Source: an uncultured Rhodospirillales bacterium
Lineage (GTDB): Bacteria > Pseudomonadota > Alphaproteobacteria > Rhodospirillales > UBA2165
Assembly (NCBI GenBank): GCA_913055735.1
Contig: CAJXKD010000001.1
Span: forward strand, 1,389,099 to 1,453,098
Length of the DNA stretch: 64,000 nt
Reading direction: 5' to 3'
In this document: piece by piece, positions 45,863-54,217 of the stretch
How the letters are laid out: every line of letters starts with the position of its first letter
Position numbering within the stretch: position 1 is the stretch's first letter
Notes under the pieces: generated by a model
The model's input: only the letters and a program-made list of their open reading frames with translations
Told to the model about the DNA's origin: nothing
Databases searched by the model: none
Program-made: the position numbers and the translations under genes

Positions 45863-46708
45863 CTAGGAACCGCTCTGGTTCAAGACGAAGGTCCGAAGGT
45901 CGTCATCGACCTCCGGCTCAACCCCGAACCATGCGGCAAACCCCGGCCGAGCCTGATGCAAAAGCATCCCCAGCCCGTCGACGACCCGATTGCCGCGGCG
46001 CCGTGCGCGTGCCAGCAATTCCGTTTCCAACGGTGCATATACGATATCGGTGACAAGAGCGGTTTCCGGCAACGCGTCCAGCGACAAAGCCAACGGAGGA
46101 CGGCCATCCATTCCAAGTGTGGTCGTGTTGGCCAGCAACGCGGCTTCATTCAAGGCCTTATCGCGGTCCTCCCAAGCCCATGTGAGAATGGGACCGCCGA
46201 TTTCTTCCGCCAGCTTTTCCGCCCGTTCAAAGGTCCGGTTGACCAATCTGATTTCCGGGGCACCTTCGTCGGCAAGAGCCGCGCAAATGGCACGCGAAGC
46301 GCCACCCGCACCGATAACCACAACTGGTCCCTGATCGGCTTGCCAAGATCCTACCGACCGGAGGTTCTGAACGAAGCCGTATCCGTCCGTATTGGATCCG
46401 ATCAACCGACCGGACTCGTCGATAACCACCGTGTTCACCGCCCGCAGCCGCGCTGCTGCCGGGTCCACCTCGTTGACGACATCGAAAATGGTTTCCTTGT
46501 GGGGAACGGTCACGTTGAAACCCGCAAAACCCAGCTTGGGGATAATCCGAACCGTGTCCTGAAAATCATCGGGCGCGATGGGCAGGGGAATATACGCGCC
46601 GTCGATTTTATACCGTTCGAGCCAAAAACCATGCACACGCGGCGACAGTGAATGACTAACGGGCCATCCGGTTACACCGGCTATGCGGGCTTTTCCCGAT
46701 ACAATCAT
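45863..46708 (-). CDS. aroE: Shikimate dehydrogenase
   Basis: A 281-residue enzyme that reduces 3-dehydroshikimate to shikimate with NADPH. GWPVSHSLSPRVHGFWL binds shikimate, FNVTVPHKE holds the catalytic Lys, and VVIGAGGASRAICAAL is the nucleotide-binding loop; NRTFERAE supplies the NADP-selective Arg. It starts within the maf stop (ATGA, 46705-46708). Confidence 0.95.
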   Translation of the reverse strand: MIVSGKARIAGVTGWPVSHSLSPRVHGFWLERYKIDGAYIPLPIAPDDFQDTVRIIPKLGFAGFNVTVPHKETIFDVVNEVDPAAARLRAVNTVVIDESGRLIGSNTDGYGFVQNLRSVGSWQADQGPVVVIGAGGASRAICAALADEGAPEIRLVNRTFERAEKLAEEIGGPILTWAWEDRDKALNEAALLANTTTLGMDGRPPLALSLDALPETALVTDIVYAPLETELLARARRRGNRVVDGLGMLLHQARPGFAAWFGVEPEVDDDLRTFVLNQSGS

Positions 46709-47310
46709 CCCTTGAGAACCCCGAAATCCCGTAGTGCCTTAAACAACGGGAGCAATGGTAAGCCGAGAATGACGAAAAAGTCCCCCTCGACTTTTGAAAA
46801 AAGCTGCGCGCCGAGGCCTTCGAGACGGTACGCGCCGACCGAGGCCGTCAGATCGCTGCCAGCTCGGTCGAGATACGACGCCAAAAAAGCATCGTCGAAA
46901 TCACGCATGGTCAGTCGCGCCTCATCGACAAGTGACCAAACCTGTTCCCCGTCCCGCACCAAACAACAGGCGGTAATCAGCCGATGGGTGCGACCGCGGA
47001 ATGTCCTCAAATGATTGGCCGCCTCATTTCGGTCGATCGGTTTATCAAACAGAACGTCATCACATTCGAGAATCTGATCGGCACCAATGATCAAGGCATC
47101 AGGATGCACTCGGCTGACCGCCTCCGCCTTGGCGAAAGCCAATTTTTCCGCGATTTCTTCGGGTGTCTTATTCTCCGCACTCATCCTTTCCTTGATAACG
47201 GCCTCATCGACATCCGAGGAAACAGCCCGGAAGTCGACATCCGCCTCGGTCAAGAGACGGCGGCGAACCTCACTGCCTGAGGCAAGGATAAGTTCATTGG
47301 ATAAAGTCAT
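46705..47310 (-). CDS. maf: Maf-like nucleotide pyrophosphatase
   Basis: A 201-residue Maf/Ham1-fold protein. LILASGSEVRRRLLTEADVDF is the N-terminal signature, and IIGADQILECDD and FRGRTHRLITAC complete the active site. Maf proteins hydrolyse modified or canonical pyrimidine or GTP-type nucleotides; the subgroup cannot be fixed by eye. Followed without gap by aroE and preceded by ppsR 7 bp away. Confidence 0.93.
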   Translation of the reverse strand: MTLSNELILASGSEVRRRLLTEADVDFRAVSSDVDEAVIKERMSAENKTPEEIAEKLAFAKAEAVSRVHPDALIIGADQILECDDVLFDKPIDRNEAANHLRTFRGRTHRLITACCLVRDGEQVWSLVDEARLTMRDFDDAFLASYLDRAGSDLTASVGAYRLEGLGAQLFSKVEGDFFVILGLPLLPLFKALRDFGVLKG

Positions 47311-47317
47311 TGCAAAA

Positions 47318-48151
47318 TTAATCAGACTTCGACGAGGCGTCTTGTTCGTGGCGCTGCGCCCGGAGTTGGATGATCGCCGCGGCTGTTTCCTCGATGGACC
47401 GGCGGGTAATGTCGATTATGGGCCATCCCTGCTGGGCATACAGACGCTGGGCAAACTTGACCTCTTCGGCAACGGTTTCCGGGTTCGTGTAATCCGTTTC
47501 CTCGCCTTCGTTCAACATGCGCAACCGATTGCGACGCACCTGGATCAAACTGCGTGGATCCTTGATCAATCCGACGACCAGCGGATTCCTAACCTCGAAC
47601 ACTTCGTGGGGAAGATCCACGCCCAAGACGATCGGAATGTTGGCCGCCTTGATACCGCGGTTCGCAAGGTAGATACAGGTCGGCGTTTTAGATGTCCGCG
47701 ACACACCGACGATAACGACGTCTGCCTCATCCAAATTCCATGTTGCCTGACCATCGTCGTGAGTCATGGCATAATCCATTGCGGCAATACGCGCATAATA
47801 TCCGCTGTCCAAGGCGTGCTGCCGGCCGGGATGCGCATGAATTTCCGATTTTAGATAACCGCCAAACGCCGCCATGATCGGCTGCAATACGGAAACGCAG
47901 GGGATCTGCAGGCGCCGGCAAGCCGATTGAAGTTTACTCCGGAGTTCCGGATTGACGAGCGTGTAAAGAACGAACCCGCGGTGTTCCTCGATATCTTCGA
48001 GCACCATTTCCATCTGGTTTTCATTACGGACCATGTTCCACAGATGCTCGACCGGTTCGACATCATCAAACTGAACAAGACATGCACGTGCAACCGATTG
48101 AACGGTTTCACCGGTGGAGTCGGAAACGAGATGGAGGTGGAACTGTCTCAC
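47318..48151 (-). CDS. PEP synthase/PPDK regulatory protein (DUF299, RP001 homologue)
   Basis: A 277-residue bifunctional kinase/pyrophosphorylase of the PSRP family that switches pyruvate phosphate dikinase or PEP synthetase off and on by ADP-dependent phosphorylation. FHLHLVSDSTGETVQSVARA opens the protein, VIVGVSRTSKTPTCIYLANRG is the P-loop-like site, and IPIVLGVDLP follows. This family corresponds to RP001, the gene that flanks the replication origin opposite hemE in Rickettsia and Caulobacter, which is its context here. Confidence 0.92.
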   Translation of the reverse strand: MRQFHLHLVSDSTGETVQSVARACLVQFDDVEPVEHLWNMVRNENQMEMVLEDIEEHRGFVLYTLVNPELRSKLQSACRRLQIPCVSVLQPIMAAFGGYLKSEIHAHPGRQHALDSGYYARIAAMDYAMTHDDGQATWNLDEADVVIVGVSRTSKTPTCIYLANRGIKAANIPIVLGVDLPHEVFEVRNPLVVGLIKDPRSLIQVRRNRLRMLNEGEETDYTNPETVAEEVKFAQRLYAQQGWPIIDITRRSIEETAAAIIQLRAQRHEQDASSKSD

Positions 48152-48178
48152 AGTACGATAGAATTCCTGGTGATAAGT

Positions 48179-48187
48179 TGCGGATAA
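48179..48187 (-). promoter_or_regulatory. Putative DnaA box
   Basis: TTATCCGCA on the minus strand, one mismatch from TTATNCACA, 28 bp upstream of the ppsR start. Confidence 0.5.
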
Positions 48188-48390
48188 CTCGTGAACTTTT
48201 GAAAACGGAAAAAACCATTCAATTTCGCACGAATGCTGGAAGGGGTTTTATACATTGTGGGAGTCGAAATCCACGTTCGGCGAATTGGAAGTGCTATTCA
48301 TGCGGGTTGGATTCTCGTTCACGTGACTCACGTTTTGGCTCCGTTGGCACACCGCTAACGAGTCCAACGACCTTGGCAGATTTTCCATTT

Positions 48391-48399
48391 TTATCCACG
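48391..48399 (+). promoter_or_regulatory. Putative DnaA box
   Basis: TTATCCACG, matching the strong DnaA box TTATCCACA in eight of nine positions, near the centre of the ppsR-hemE spacer. Confidence 0.65.
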
Positions 48400-48445
48400 T
48401 GTTATTCAACACATTCACATCATCGTCCAAAAAATCCGCCAAACC

Positions 48446-48454
48446 TGTCGATAA
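48446..48454 (-). promoter_or_regulatory. Putative DnaA box
   Basis: TTATCGACA on the minus strand, one mismatch from the consensus, about 50 bp from the AT-rich segment. Confidence 0.5.
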
Positions 48455-48585
48455 CCTGTGGGCAAAAAAGTATCCCCCATTTCCAAAAGACAACAACAAC
48501 AACTACCTAATTACTTATATATATTATTGTATAGGGAGCCCTGTTGAAACTTCGTACGCTCCCGTCACAATCCGTACTCCTGGCC

Positions 48586-49623
48586 ATGCCCACTGAAAAA
48601 AAACTCCTTCAAGTTCTTACCCGGCAGAAAGTCAGTCCGCCACCGATCTGGCTCATGCGCCAAGCGGGCCGCTTCCTACCGGAATATCGTGAACTCAGAC
48701 AAAAGGCCGAGAATTTTCTCGATTTTTGTTACAACCCCGAACTCGCCGTTGAGGCAACCCTTCAACCGATCCGCAGGTTCGGTTTCGATGCCGCCATTCT
48801 TTTCAGCGATATTTTGGTTATCCCCGACGCACTTGGTCAGCAGGTGACTTTTGAAGGAGGGGTCGGCCCAAAGCTGAATGCCTTGGATGGACCCGACGAT
48901 CTATCAAAGCTGTCGACGGCAAATCTGCATGAACACCTTTCGCCGGTCTACAGGACGGTTGAAGGCCTTCGGGAGGCCCTACCCCCGGAAACCACCTTGA
49001 TCGGCTTCGCCGGCGCTCCCTGGACCGTGGCGACCTATATGGTCGAAGGGGGATCGAGCCGCGATTATGCCAAAACCCGCTCCTGGGCCTATCGCGATTC
49101 CGATACCTTTTCACAATTGATGGATTTACTGGTCAATGCGACGGCAGACTATTTGATCCGACAGATCCGACATGGCGCAGAAACGGTTCAACTGTTTGAC
49201 AGCTGGGCAGGTATTTTACCCGAGCAGGAGTTTCACCGCTGGTCCATCGATCCGGCCAGGCGGATCGTGTCTCGCCTCAAGCAAGAATTTCCAGATATCC
49301 CGGTTATCGGTTTTCCCCGAGGTGCGGGCGCGCTGTATGCGGATTATGTTGTCGAAACAGGCGTTGATGCGGTTTCCATCGATTCATCCGTTCCCCTTCA
49401 GTGGGCTGCAGAGACGCTTCAACAACACGTCATTGTTCAGGGGAACCTCGATAATGTTCTGTTGGCATCGGGTGGCGAAGCGCTTGATCGGGAGATTGAT
49501 CGGATTTTGGAAACGCTCGGAAACGGTCCGCATATCTTCAATCTAGGTCATGGTATTCTACCGCACACGCCGCCGGAAAATGTCGCGCGCTTGTGCGATC
49601 GTATTCGGAAGCAAGCTGGATAA
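48586..49623 (+). CDS. hemE: Uroporphyrinogen decarboxylase
   Basis: A 345-residue enzyme that decarboxylates the four acetate groups of uroporphyrinogen III. PPIWLMRQAGRFLPEYREL is signature 1 with the catalytic arginines, ILFSDILVIPDALGQ contains the conserved Asp, and GFAGAPWTVATYMVEGGSS is signature 2. ATG 48586 gives the usual N-terminal length; TTG at 48544 has a better ribosome site (GGGAG) and would add 14 residues, so the true start is uncertain. It overlaps hemH by one base. Confidence 0.95.
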   Translation: MPTEKKLLQVLTRQKVSPPPIWLMRQAGRFLPEYRELRQKAENFLDFCYNPELAVEATLQPIRRFGFDAAILFSDILVIPDALGQQVTFEGGVGPKLNALDGPDDLSKLSTANLHEHLSPVYRTVEGLREALPPETTLIGFAGAPWTVATYMVEGGSSRDYAKTRSWAYRDSDTFSQLMDLLVNATADYLIRQIRHGAETVQLFDSWAGILPEQEFHRWSIDPARRIVSRLKQEFPDIPVIGFPRGAGALYADYVVETGVDAVSIDSSVPLQWAAETLQQHVIVQGNLDNVLLASGGEALDREIDRILETLGNGPHIFNLGHGILPHTPPENVARLCDRIRKQAG

Positions 49624-50645
49624 TGCGTACGGCTGTTATTCTGTTCAACTTGGGCGGGCCCGATAAACCGGAAGCAGTCGAGCCGTTTCTGTTTAATCTA
49701 TTCAACGACCCCGCGATTATCGGATTGCCGACACCTTTCCGTTGGTTGTTGGCCAAGCTGATCTCAAAAAGGCGCGCGCCGATAGCCAAAGAGATCTATG
49801 CCAATCTCGGCGGCGGATCGCCGTTGCTGCCGCTGACCCAAGAACAGGCGGATAGTTTAGAAAATGCGTTGGGGGAAGGTTGGAAAGCGTTCATTGCCAT
49901 GCGCTATTGGCATCCATTTGCGGATCAAACCGCGCATGACGTCAAAAAATATGCGCCTGATCGGATCGTCCTGTTGCCGCTTTATCCGCAATTCTCCACC
50001 ACGACGTCAGCATCCTCGATCGCTAATTGGCGCCGCGCTGCAAAGAGAGCCGGAATTGAAGTACCCGTCTATACGGTGTGCTGTTATCCGACGTTGATGG
50101 GGTGGATTGCAGCGCAAGCGGATGTCATCGCAAAATCGATGGACGGTTTCAATTCCGATGCGCCCGTGAGAGTCCTGTTTTCGGCACATGGGTTACCAAA
50201 AAAGATCGTCGCCGGCGGCGATCCCTATCAATGGCAAGTGGAGCAAACCGCACACGCCGTCGCCGTGAAAGCGGAGTTGCAGCCCGGCACATGGAAGGTC
50301 TGTTATCAAAGCCGGGTCGGGCCATTGGAATGGATCGGTCCCTCCATCGATGAGGCATTGCAGGAGGCTGCCCGTGACAAGGTTGCGGTTGTGGTGGTTC
50401 CAATTGCGTTCGTCTCGGAACATTCAGAAACGCTTGTCGAGTTGGATATCGAATATCGCGAGAAGGCGGACGAATTGGATATACCCGGTTACGTGCGCGT
50501 TCCCGCTGTTGGCACTCATCCGGAGTTTATCGCGGGATTGGCACAGCTCGTGAAATCCGTTGCCAATCATCAACCCGGGGTTCAATCCTGGCTCGGAACG
50601 CGGTTTTGTTCGGAGTATTTGAAAAAATGCCCGTGTGCCGCCTGA
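49623..50645 (+). CDS. hemH: Ferrochelatase
   Basis: A 340-residue enzyme that inserts Fe(II) into protoporphyrin IX. It starts RTAVILFNLGGPDKPEAVEPF, has the YPQFSTTTSASS segment in the middle, LFSAHGLPKKIVAGGDPYQ with the catalytic His near residue 190, and VVVVPIAFVSEHSETLVELD with the Glu. Several cysteines near the end (FCSEYLKKCPCAA) could recall cluster-binding forms, though function there is unclear. Translation appears coupled to hemE (TAATG). Confidence 0.95.
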   Translation: MRTAVILFNLGGPDKPEAVEPFLFNLFNDPAIIGLPTPFRWLLAKLISKRRAPIAKEIYANLGGGSPLLPLTQEQADSLENALGEGWKAFIAMRYWHPFADQTAHDVKKYAPDRIVLLPLYPQFSTTTSASSIANWRRAAKRAGIEVPVYTVCCYPTLMGWIAAQADVIAKSMDGFNSDAPVRVLFSAHGLPKKIVAGGDPYQWQVEQTAHAVAVKAELQPGTWKVCYQSRVGPLEWIGPSIDEALQEAARDKVAVVVVPIAFVSEHSETLVELDIEYREKADELDIPGYVRVPAVGTHPEFIAGLAQLVKSVANHQPGVQSWLGTRFCSEYLKKCPCAA

Positions 50646-50664
50646 AAGCACAGGAGACGAGGAC

Positions 50665-51114
50665 ATGATTTCTCTATCGGCCGATTGGTATCTTTGGATC
50701 AAGGCATTGCATATCATCAGCGTCATCGCGTGGATGGCCGGCATGCTCTACCTGCCACGGTTGTTTGTTTATCATTGCGACGCGGCCCCCGGTTCGGAAA
50801 AGTCGGAAACCTTCAAAGTGATGGAACGGCGGCTTCTGCGCGCGATCATCAATCCGGCGATGATGGCGGCTCTGGCCTTCGGCATTGTCCTTCTTTTGAA
50901 TCTCGGCGCAGATCAGTGGAAAGATGGGTGGTTGCACGCGAAACTGGTTTTGCTGTTGCTGATGTTTAGCCTGCATGGATTTCTGTCGCGATGGCGGCGC
51001 GCCTTCGAGGCCGACCGAAATCGGCATTCGGCAAAATTCTTCCGCTGGATGAACGAGGTTCCAACCGTTTTGATGATCGGAATCGTGATTATGGTGGTGG
51101 TAAAGCCGTTTTGA
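50665..51114 (+). CDS. hemJ: Protoporphyrinogen oxidase HemJ
   Basis: A 149-residue membrane protein with four helices. YLWIKALHIISVIAWMAGMLYLPRLFVYH contains the conserved His and the first two helices in part; WLHAKLVLLLLMFSLHGF and the RWMNEVPTVLMIGIVIMVV end match HemJ (UPF0093). It converts protoporphyrinogen IX to protoporphyrin IX, the step before HemH. AGGAGACGAGG precedes the ATG at 50665. Confidence 0.93.
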   Translation: MISLSADWYLWIKALHIISVIAWMAGMLYLPRLFVYHCDAAPGSEKSETFKVMERRLLRAIINPAMMAALAFGIVLLLNLGADQWKDGWLHAKLVLLLLMFSLHGFLSRWRRAFEADRNRHSAKFFRWMNEVPTVLMIGIVIMVVVKPF

Positions 51115-51410
51115 TTGCGGTTTTTGTGGGAAATAGTGCCGCTTTGTCTTGGCAGGGACTTGGCAAACCGAAAATGGCGCCTAAATATTAAGACAGCCCA
51201 AGTCGAAATCTTAATTTGACAGCGTTTGAACCTTTCGCTAATTGTGAGTGAAATCACTTCGGGCTCCTCCTGACGGCCCGGTTTTCAAGACATATCTCTT
51301 ATGAACGTTTCGCGCCGGTCGGCAGCGAGCTTTTCGTTACAGATACTCCCCCCGGCCCTTCAGGCCTCTCCCTAGTACATACAAGAAATGCGGCAAATCC
51401 ATTGTCTGAA
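51115..51410. other. rho leader / intergenic region
   Basis: About 300 bp between hemJ and rho without a coding frame. A C/T-rich segment at roughly 51345-51373 just before the rho start could be a Rho-utilisation-type region for autoregulation, as rho leaders often are. No clear terminator or promoter could be fixed. Confidence 0.4.
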
Positions 51411-52667
51411 ATGAACCTTCAAGAACTAAAGTCCAAGTCGCCGACCGAGCTGTTGCAGTTCGCGGAAGAGTTGGAAATCGAGAATGCCAGTACCCTTCGC
51501 AAGCAGGACATGCTGTTTGCCATTCTCAAGCAACTGGCCGAGAACGATATTCCGATTTTCGGCGATGGCGTGCTCGAGGTCTTGCAGGACGGGTTCGGCT
51601 TTTTGCGGTCGCCGGAAGCGAATTACCTGCCGGGTCCCGATGACATCTATGTCTCCCCGAGCCAGGTCCGCCGCTTCGGTCTGCGCACCGGCGATACCGT
51701 CGAAGGCCAGATCCGGGCACCGAAAGACGGCGAGCGGTATTTCGCGCTCCTCAAGGTCAAGGACATCAATTTCGAAGATCCGGATGCCGTCCGGCACCGG
51801 ATCAATTTCGACAACCTGACGCCGCTCTATCCGGACGAGAGGCTCAAGATGGAGGTTGATGATCCGACCTACAAGGATCCAACCCCCCGGGTTATCGATC
51901 TGATCACGCCGATCGGCAAAGGGCAGCGCGCCTTGATCGTGGCGCCGCCGCGCACTGGTAAGACGGTGATGCTGCAAAACATCGCGCATGCCGTCGCGAC
52001 CAATCATCCTGAATGCTATTTGATCGTATTGCTTATCGACGAACGGCCGGAAGAAGTGACCGACATGCAGCGCTCGGTGAAGGGCGAGGTTATCAGTTCC
52101 ACCTTCGATGAACCGGCCAACCGTCACGTGCAAGTCACCGAAATGGTGATCGAAAAAGCGAAACGTTTGGTCGAACACAAACGCGATGTGGTGATCCTTT
52201 TGGACTCCATTACCCGGCTTGCACGGGCTTACAACACGGTGGTGCCGTCTTCGGGTAAGGTGCTGACTGGCGGTGTCGATGCCAATGCCTTGCAACGCCC
52301 GAAGCGGTTTTTCGGCGCGGCGCGAAATATCGAGGAGGGCGGCTCGTTGACCATTATCGCGACGGCGCTGATCGATACCGGTTCGCGCATGGACGAAGTG
52401 ATCTTTGAAGAGTTCAAGGGAACGGGTAACTCGGAAATCATTCTCGACCGCAAGCTCACCGACAAACGGACCTGGCCGGCGATGGACATCACCCGGTCGG
52501 GCACGCGGAAGGAAGAGCTTCTTGTGGACAAGGGTACCCTGTCGAAGATGTGGGTGTTGCGCCGGATCCTCAATCCCATGGGGGTCGTGGATTCCATGGA
52601 ATTCCTGCTCGAAAAGCTCAAGGAATCCAAGAATAACGACGATTTCTTCGATTCGATGAATACCTGA
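51411..52667 (+). CDS. rho: Transcription termination factor Rho
   Basis: A 418-residue hexameric RNA-dependent ATPase. The N-terminal helical domain and cold-shock-like RNA-binding domain ([26 protein letters not shown] in parts) lead to the RecA-like domain with Walker A APPRTGKT near residue 180, Walker [17 protein letters not shown] and the secondary RNA-binding Q/R loops. Start ATG 51411 gives [11 protein letters not shown]; a TTG nine bases upstream is less likely. Confidence 0.97.
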   Translation: MNLQELKSKSPTELLQFAEELEIENASTLRKQDMLFAILKQLAENDIPIFGDGVLEVLQDGFGFLRSPEANYLPGPDDIYVSPSQVRRFGLRTGDTVEGQIRAPKDGERYFALLKVKDINFEDPDAVRHRINFDNLTPLYPDERLKMEVDDPTYKDPTPRVIDLITPIGKGQRALIVAPPRTGKTVMLQNIAHAVATNHPECYLIVLLIDERPEEVTDMQRSVKGEVISSTFDEPANRHVQVTEMVIEKAKRLVEHKRDVVILLDSITRLARAYNTVVPSSGKVLTGGVDANALQRPKRFFGAARNIEEGGSLTIIATALIDTGSRMDEVIFEEFKGTGNSEIILDRKLTDKRTWPAMDITRSGTRKEELLVDKGTLSKMWVLRRILNPMGVVDSMEFLLEKLKESKNNDDFFDSMNT

Positions 52668-52685
52668 TCGGACGGGACATCCTTC

Positions 52686-52716
52686 AAAAAAAGGCGGCAC
52701 TTGATGCCGCCTTTTT
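52686..52716. terminator. Bidirectional intrinsic terminator between rho and the quinone oxidoreductase
   Basis: Stem GGCGGCA (52693-52699) and TGCCGCC (52705-52711), loop CTTGA, preceded by seven A and followed by five T. It can act on both strands and separates the convergent genes. Confidence 0.88.
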
Positions 52717-52737
52717 CTTTGCCTTGTGACCGATCTT

Positions 52738-53715
52738 TTAGGGGATGAGAACCGTCGACCCTGTTGTCTTGCGAGCATTGAGATCGATGTGTGCCTGCGC
52801 TGTTTCCGATAGTGGGTAGGTTTGACCGATTTCGATCTTCACATGACCACCGGCGATGACGTCGAAAAGCGCCTTCGCGGCGGCTTGCCGGACGTCGGCA
52901 TCTTCGACGTAGTGCATGAGCGTTGGACGGTTGAGGAATAGGGAACCCTTGCTCATCAAGGTCAGCGGGGCAATGTCTGGTGCCGGACCCGAGGCATTGC
53001 CGAAATTCACCAGGACGCCGAACCGGCTCAGGCAATCGAGGGACGGCATGAAGGTGTCCTTACCAACGGAGTCGTAGACAACCGGTACGCCGGCACCGCC
53101 CGTGATGTCTTTTACCCGCTCGACGAAATTTTCGGTCGAGTAGTTGATGGTGTGATGACAGCCATGTGCCTTGGCGATGGTTGCCTTCTCATCGCTGCCG
53201 ACGGTGCCGATCACGGTAGCGCCGAGGTGGTTTGCCCATTGGCAAAGAATTTGTCCAACACCGCCGGCGGCGGCATGGACAAGAATTGTGTCGCCTTTCT
53301 GAACCGCATAGCTTCTGAACAACAGCATGTGGGCGGTGATGCCTTTGAGCATGGCTGCTGCTGCGACCTTTTCATCGATATTGTCGGGAAGGGGAACCAG
53401 CGCGTTGGCGTCCATTAGACGCTCTTCGCAATAGGCGCCGATCTGGCCGCCCGCATAGGTGACTCGGTCTCCTTTCTTCAATTGCGCCACGCCGGGTCCG
53501 ACGTCTTCGACAACACCCGCGCCTTCTGTGCCGAGGATGAACGGGAAATGCGGGAGCGGATACAGGCCGGAGCGTTGATAGATGTCGATGAAGTTGAGCC
53601 CGACGGCGGTGTGACGGAGACGGACTTGTCCCTGGCCGGGATCGCCGACCTCGATGTCTTCCCATTTGAGGACCTCGGGTCCGCCCGTTTCATGAATGAC
53701 GATGGCTTTGGTCAT
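52738..53715 (-). CDS. qor: NADPH:quinone oxidoreductase (MDR family)
   Basis: A 325-residue medium-chain reductase without zinc ligands. AVGLNFIDIYQRSGLYPLP is the quinone-reductase signature, GTEGAGVVEDVG follows, and the Rossmann loop is HAAAGGVGQILCQWA near residues 150-165. It likely reduces quinones or other electrophiles with NADPH; the paralogue range of this family is wide. Confidence 0.88.
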   Translation of the reverse strand: MTKAIVIHETGGPEVLKWEDIEVGDPGQGQVRLRHTAVGLNFIDIYQRSGLYPLPHFPFILGTEGAGVVEDVGPGVAQLKKGDRVTYAGGQIGAYCEERLMDANALVPLPDNIDEKVAAAAMLKGITAHMLLFRSYAVQKGDTILVHAAAGGVGQILCQWANHLGATVIGTVGSDEKATIAKAHGCHHTINYSTENFVERVKDITGGAGVPVVYDSVGKDTFMPSLDCLSRFGVLVNFGNASGPAPDIAPLTLMSKGSLFLNRPTLMHYVEDADVRQAAAKALFDVIAGGHVKIEIGQTYPLSETAQAHIDLNARKTTGSTVLIP

Positions 53716-53740
53716 GTTTTTCTTCCCTGTGTAGCGGTTT

Positions 53741-54208
53741 TTAGTGAAGGGGGAGTTCGTCGGCGTAATAGCCTTCGAGAAAAAGGAGCGCGCGTTTGGT
53801 TTCGAGGCCAGCGCCGCCCGAGTAGCCCGTCAGGCGCCCGTTTGCGCCAATGACGCGGTGGCAGGGGATGATGATGGGAATAGGATTGCGGCCGCAGGCG
53901 CCGCCGACGGCACGGGCGGCGCTCGAAAGGTCGCGGGCAATTTCGCCATAGGTACGGACAGACCCAAATGGGATACGGCACATGGCGTCCCAGACGGCCC
54001 GTTGAAAGGCATCGCCGCGGGGATTAAGCGGCAAATCCCATTGGGTCAGTTTTCGGTCGAAGTAATCAAGCACCTGGTCACGCGCTTTCGTTAGCAGCGG
54101 CGTTTCTTCGCCCTCGGGCGCGCGTCCCCATTCGAGGGCGACAATGGCGTCGTCCTCTTCGAACAGGGTTAAAGGTCCGACGGCGGTGTTGAGACTGAGA
54201 TGCGGCAT
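53741..54208 (-). CDS. ogt: Methylated-DNA-protein cysteine methyltransferase
   Basis: A 155-residue suicide repair protein that removes methyl groups from O6-methylguanine. The active-site IPCHRVIGANGRLTGYSGG includes the acceptor Cys near residue 121, and FGSVRTYGEIA is the helix-turn-helix arm that precedes it. Standard Ogt length. It lies 9 bp after the DUF255 gene and 25 bp before the quinone reductase gene. Confidence 0.94.
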   Translation of the reverse strand: MPHLSLNTAVGPLTLFEEDDAIVALEWGRAPEGEETPLLTKARDQVLDYFDRKLTQWDLPLNPRGDAFQRAVWDAMCRIPFGSVRTYGEIARDLSSAARAVGGACGRNPIPIIIPCHRVIGANGRLTGYSGGAGLETKRALLFLEGYYADELPLH

Positions 54209-54217
54209 GGCGCGAGA

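Larger units (their letters stand above)
48152..48543. other. Probable chromosomal replication origin (oriC)
   Basis: The gene-free stretch between divergent ppsR and hemE. It holds three 9-mers one mismatch from the DnaA box TTATNCACA: 48179-48187 and 48446-48454 on the minus strand (TTATCCGCA, TTATCGACA) and TTATCCACG at 48391-48399 on the plus strand. An AT-rich segment at 48505-48533 could be the unwinding element. Four GANTC sites fall in 104 bp (48261, 48310, 48325, 48360), and a fifth is at 48117. Known origins in Caulobacter and Rickettsia occupy this same gene junction. Flanking genes on each side point away from it. Activity is inferred. Confidence 0.78.
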
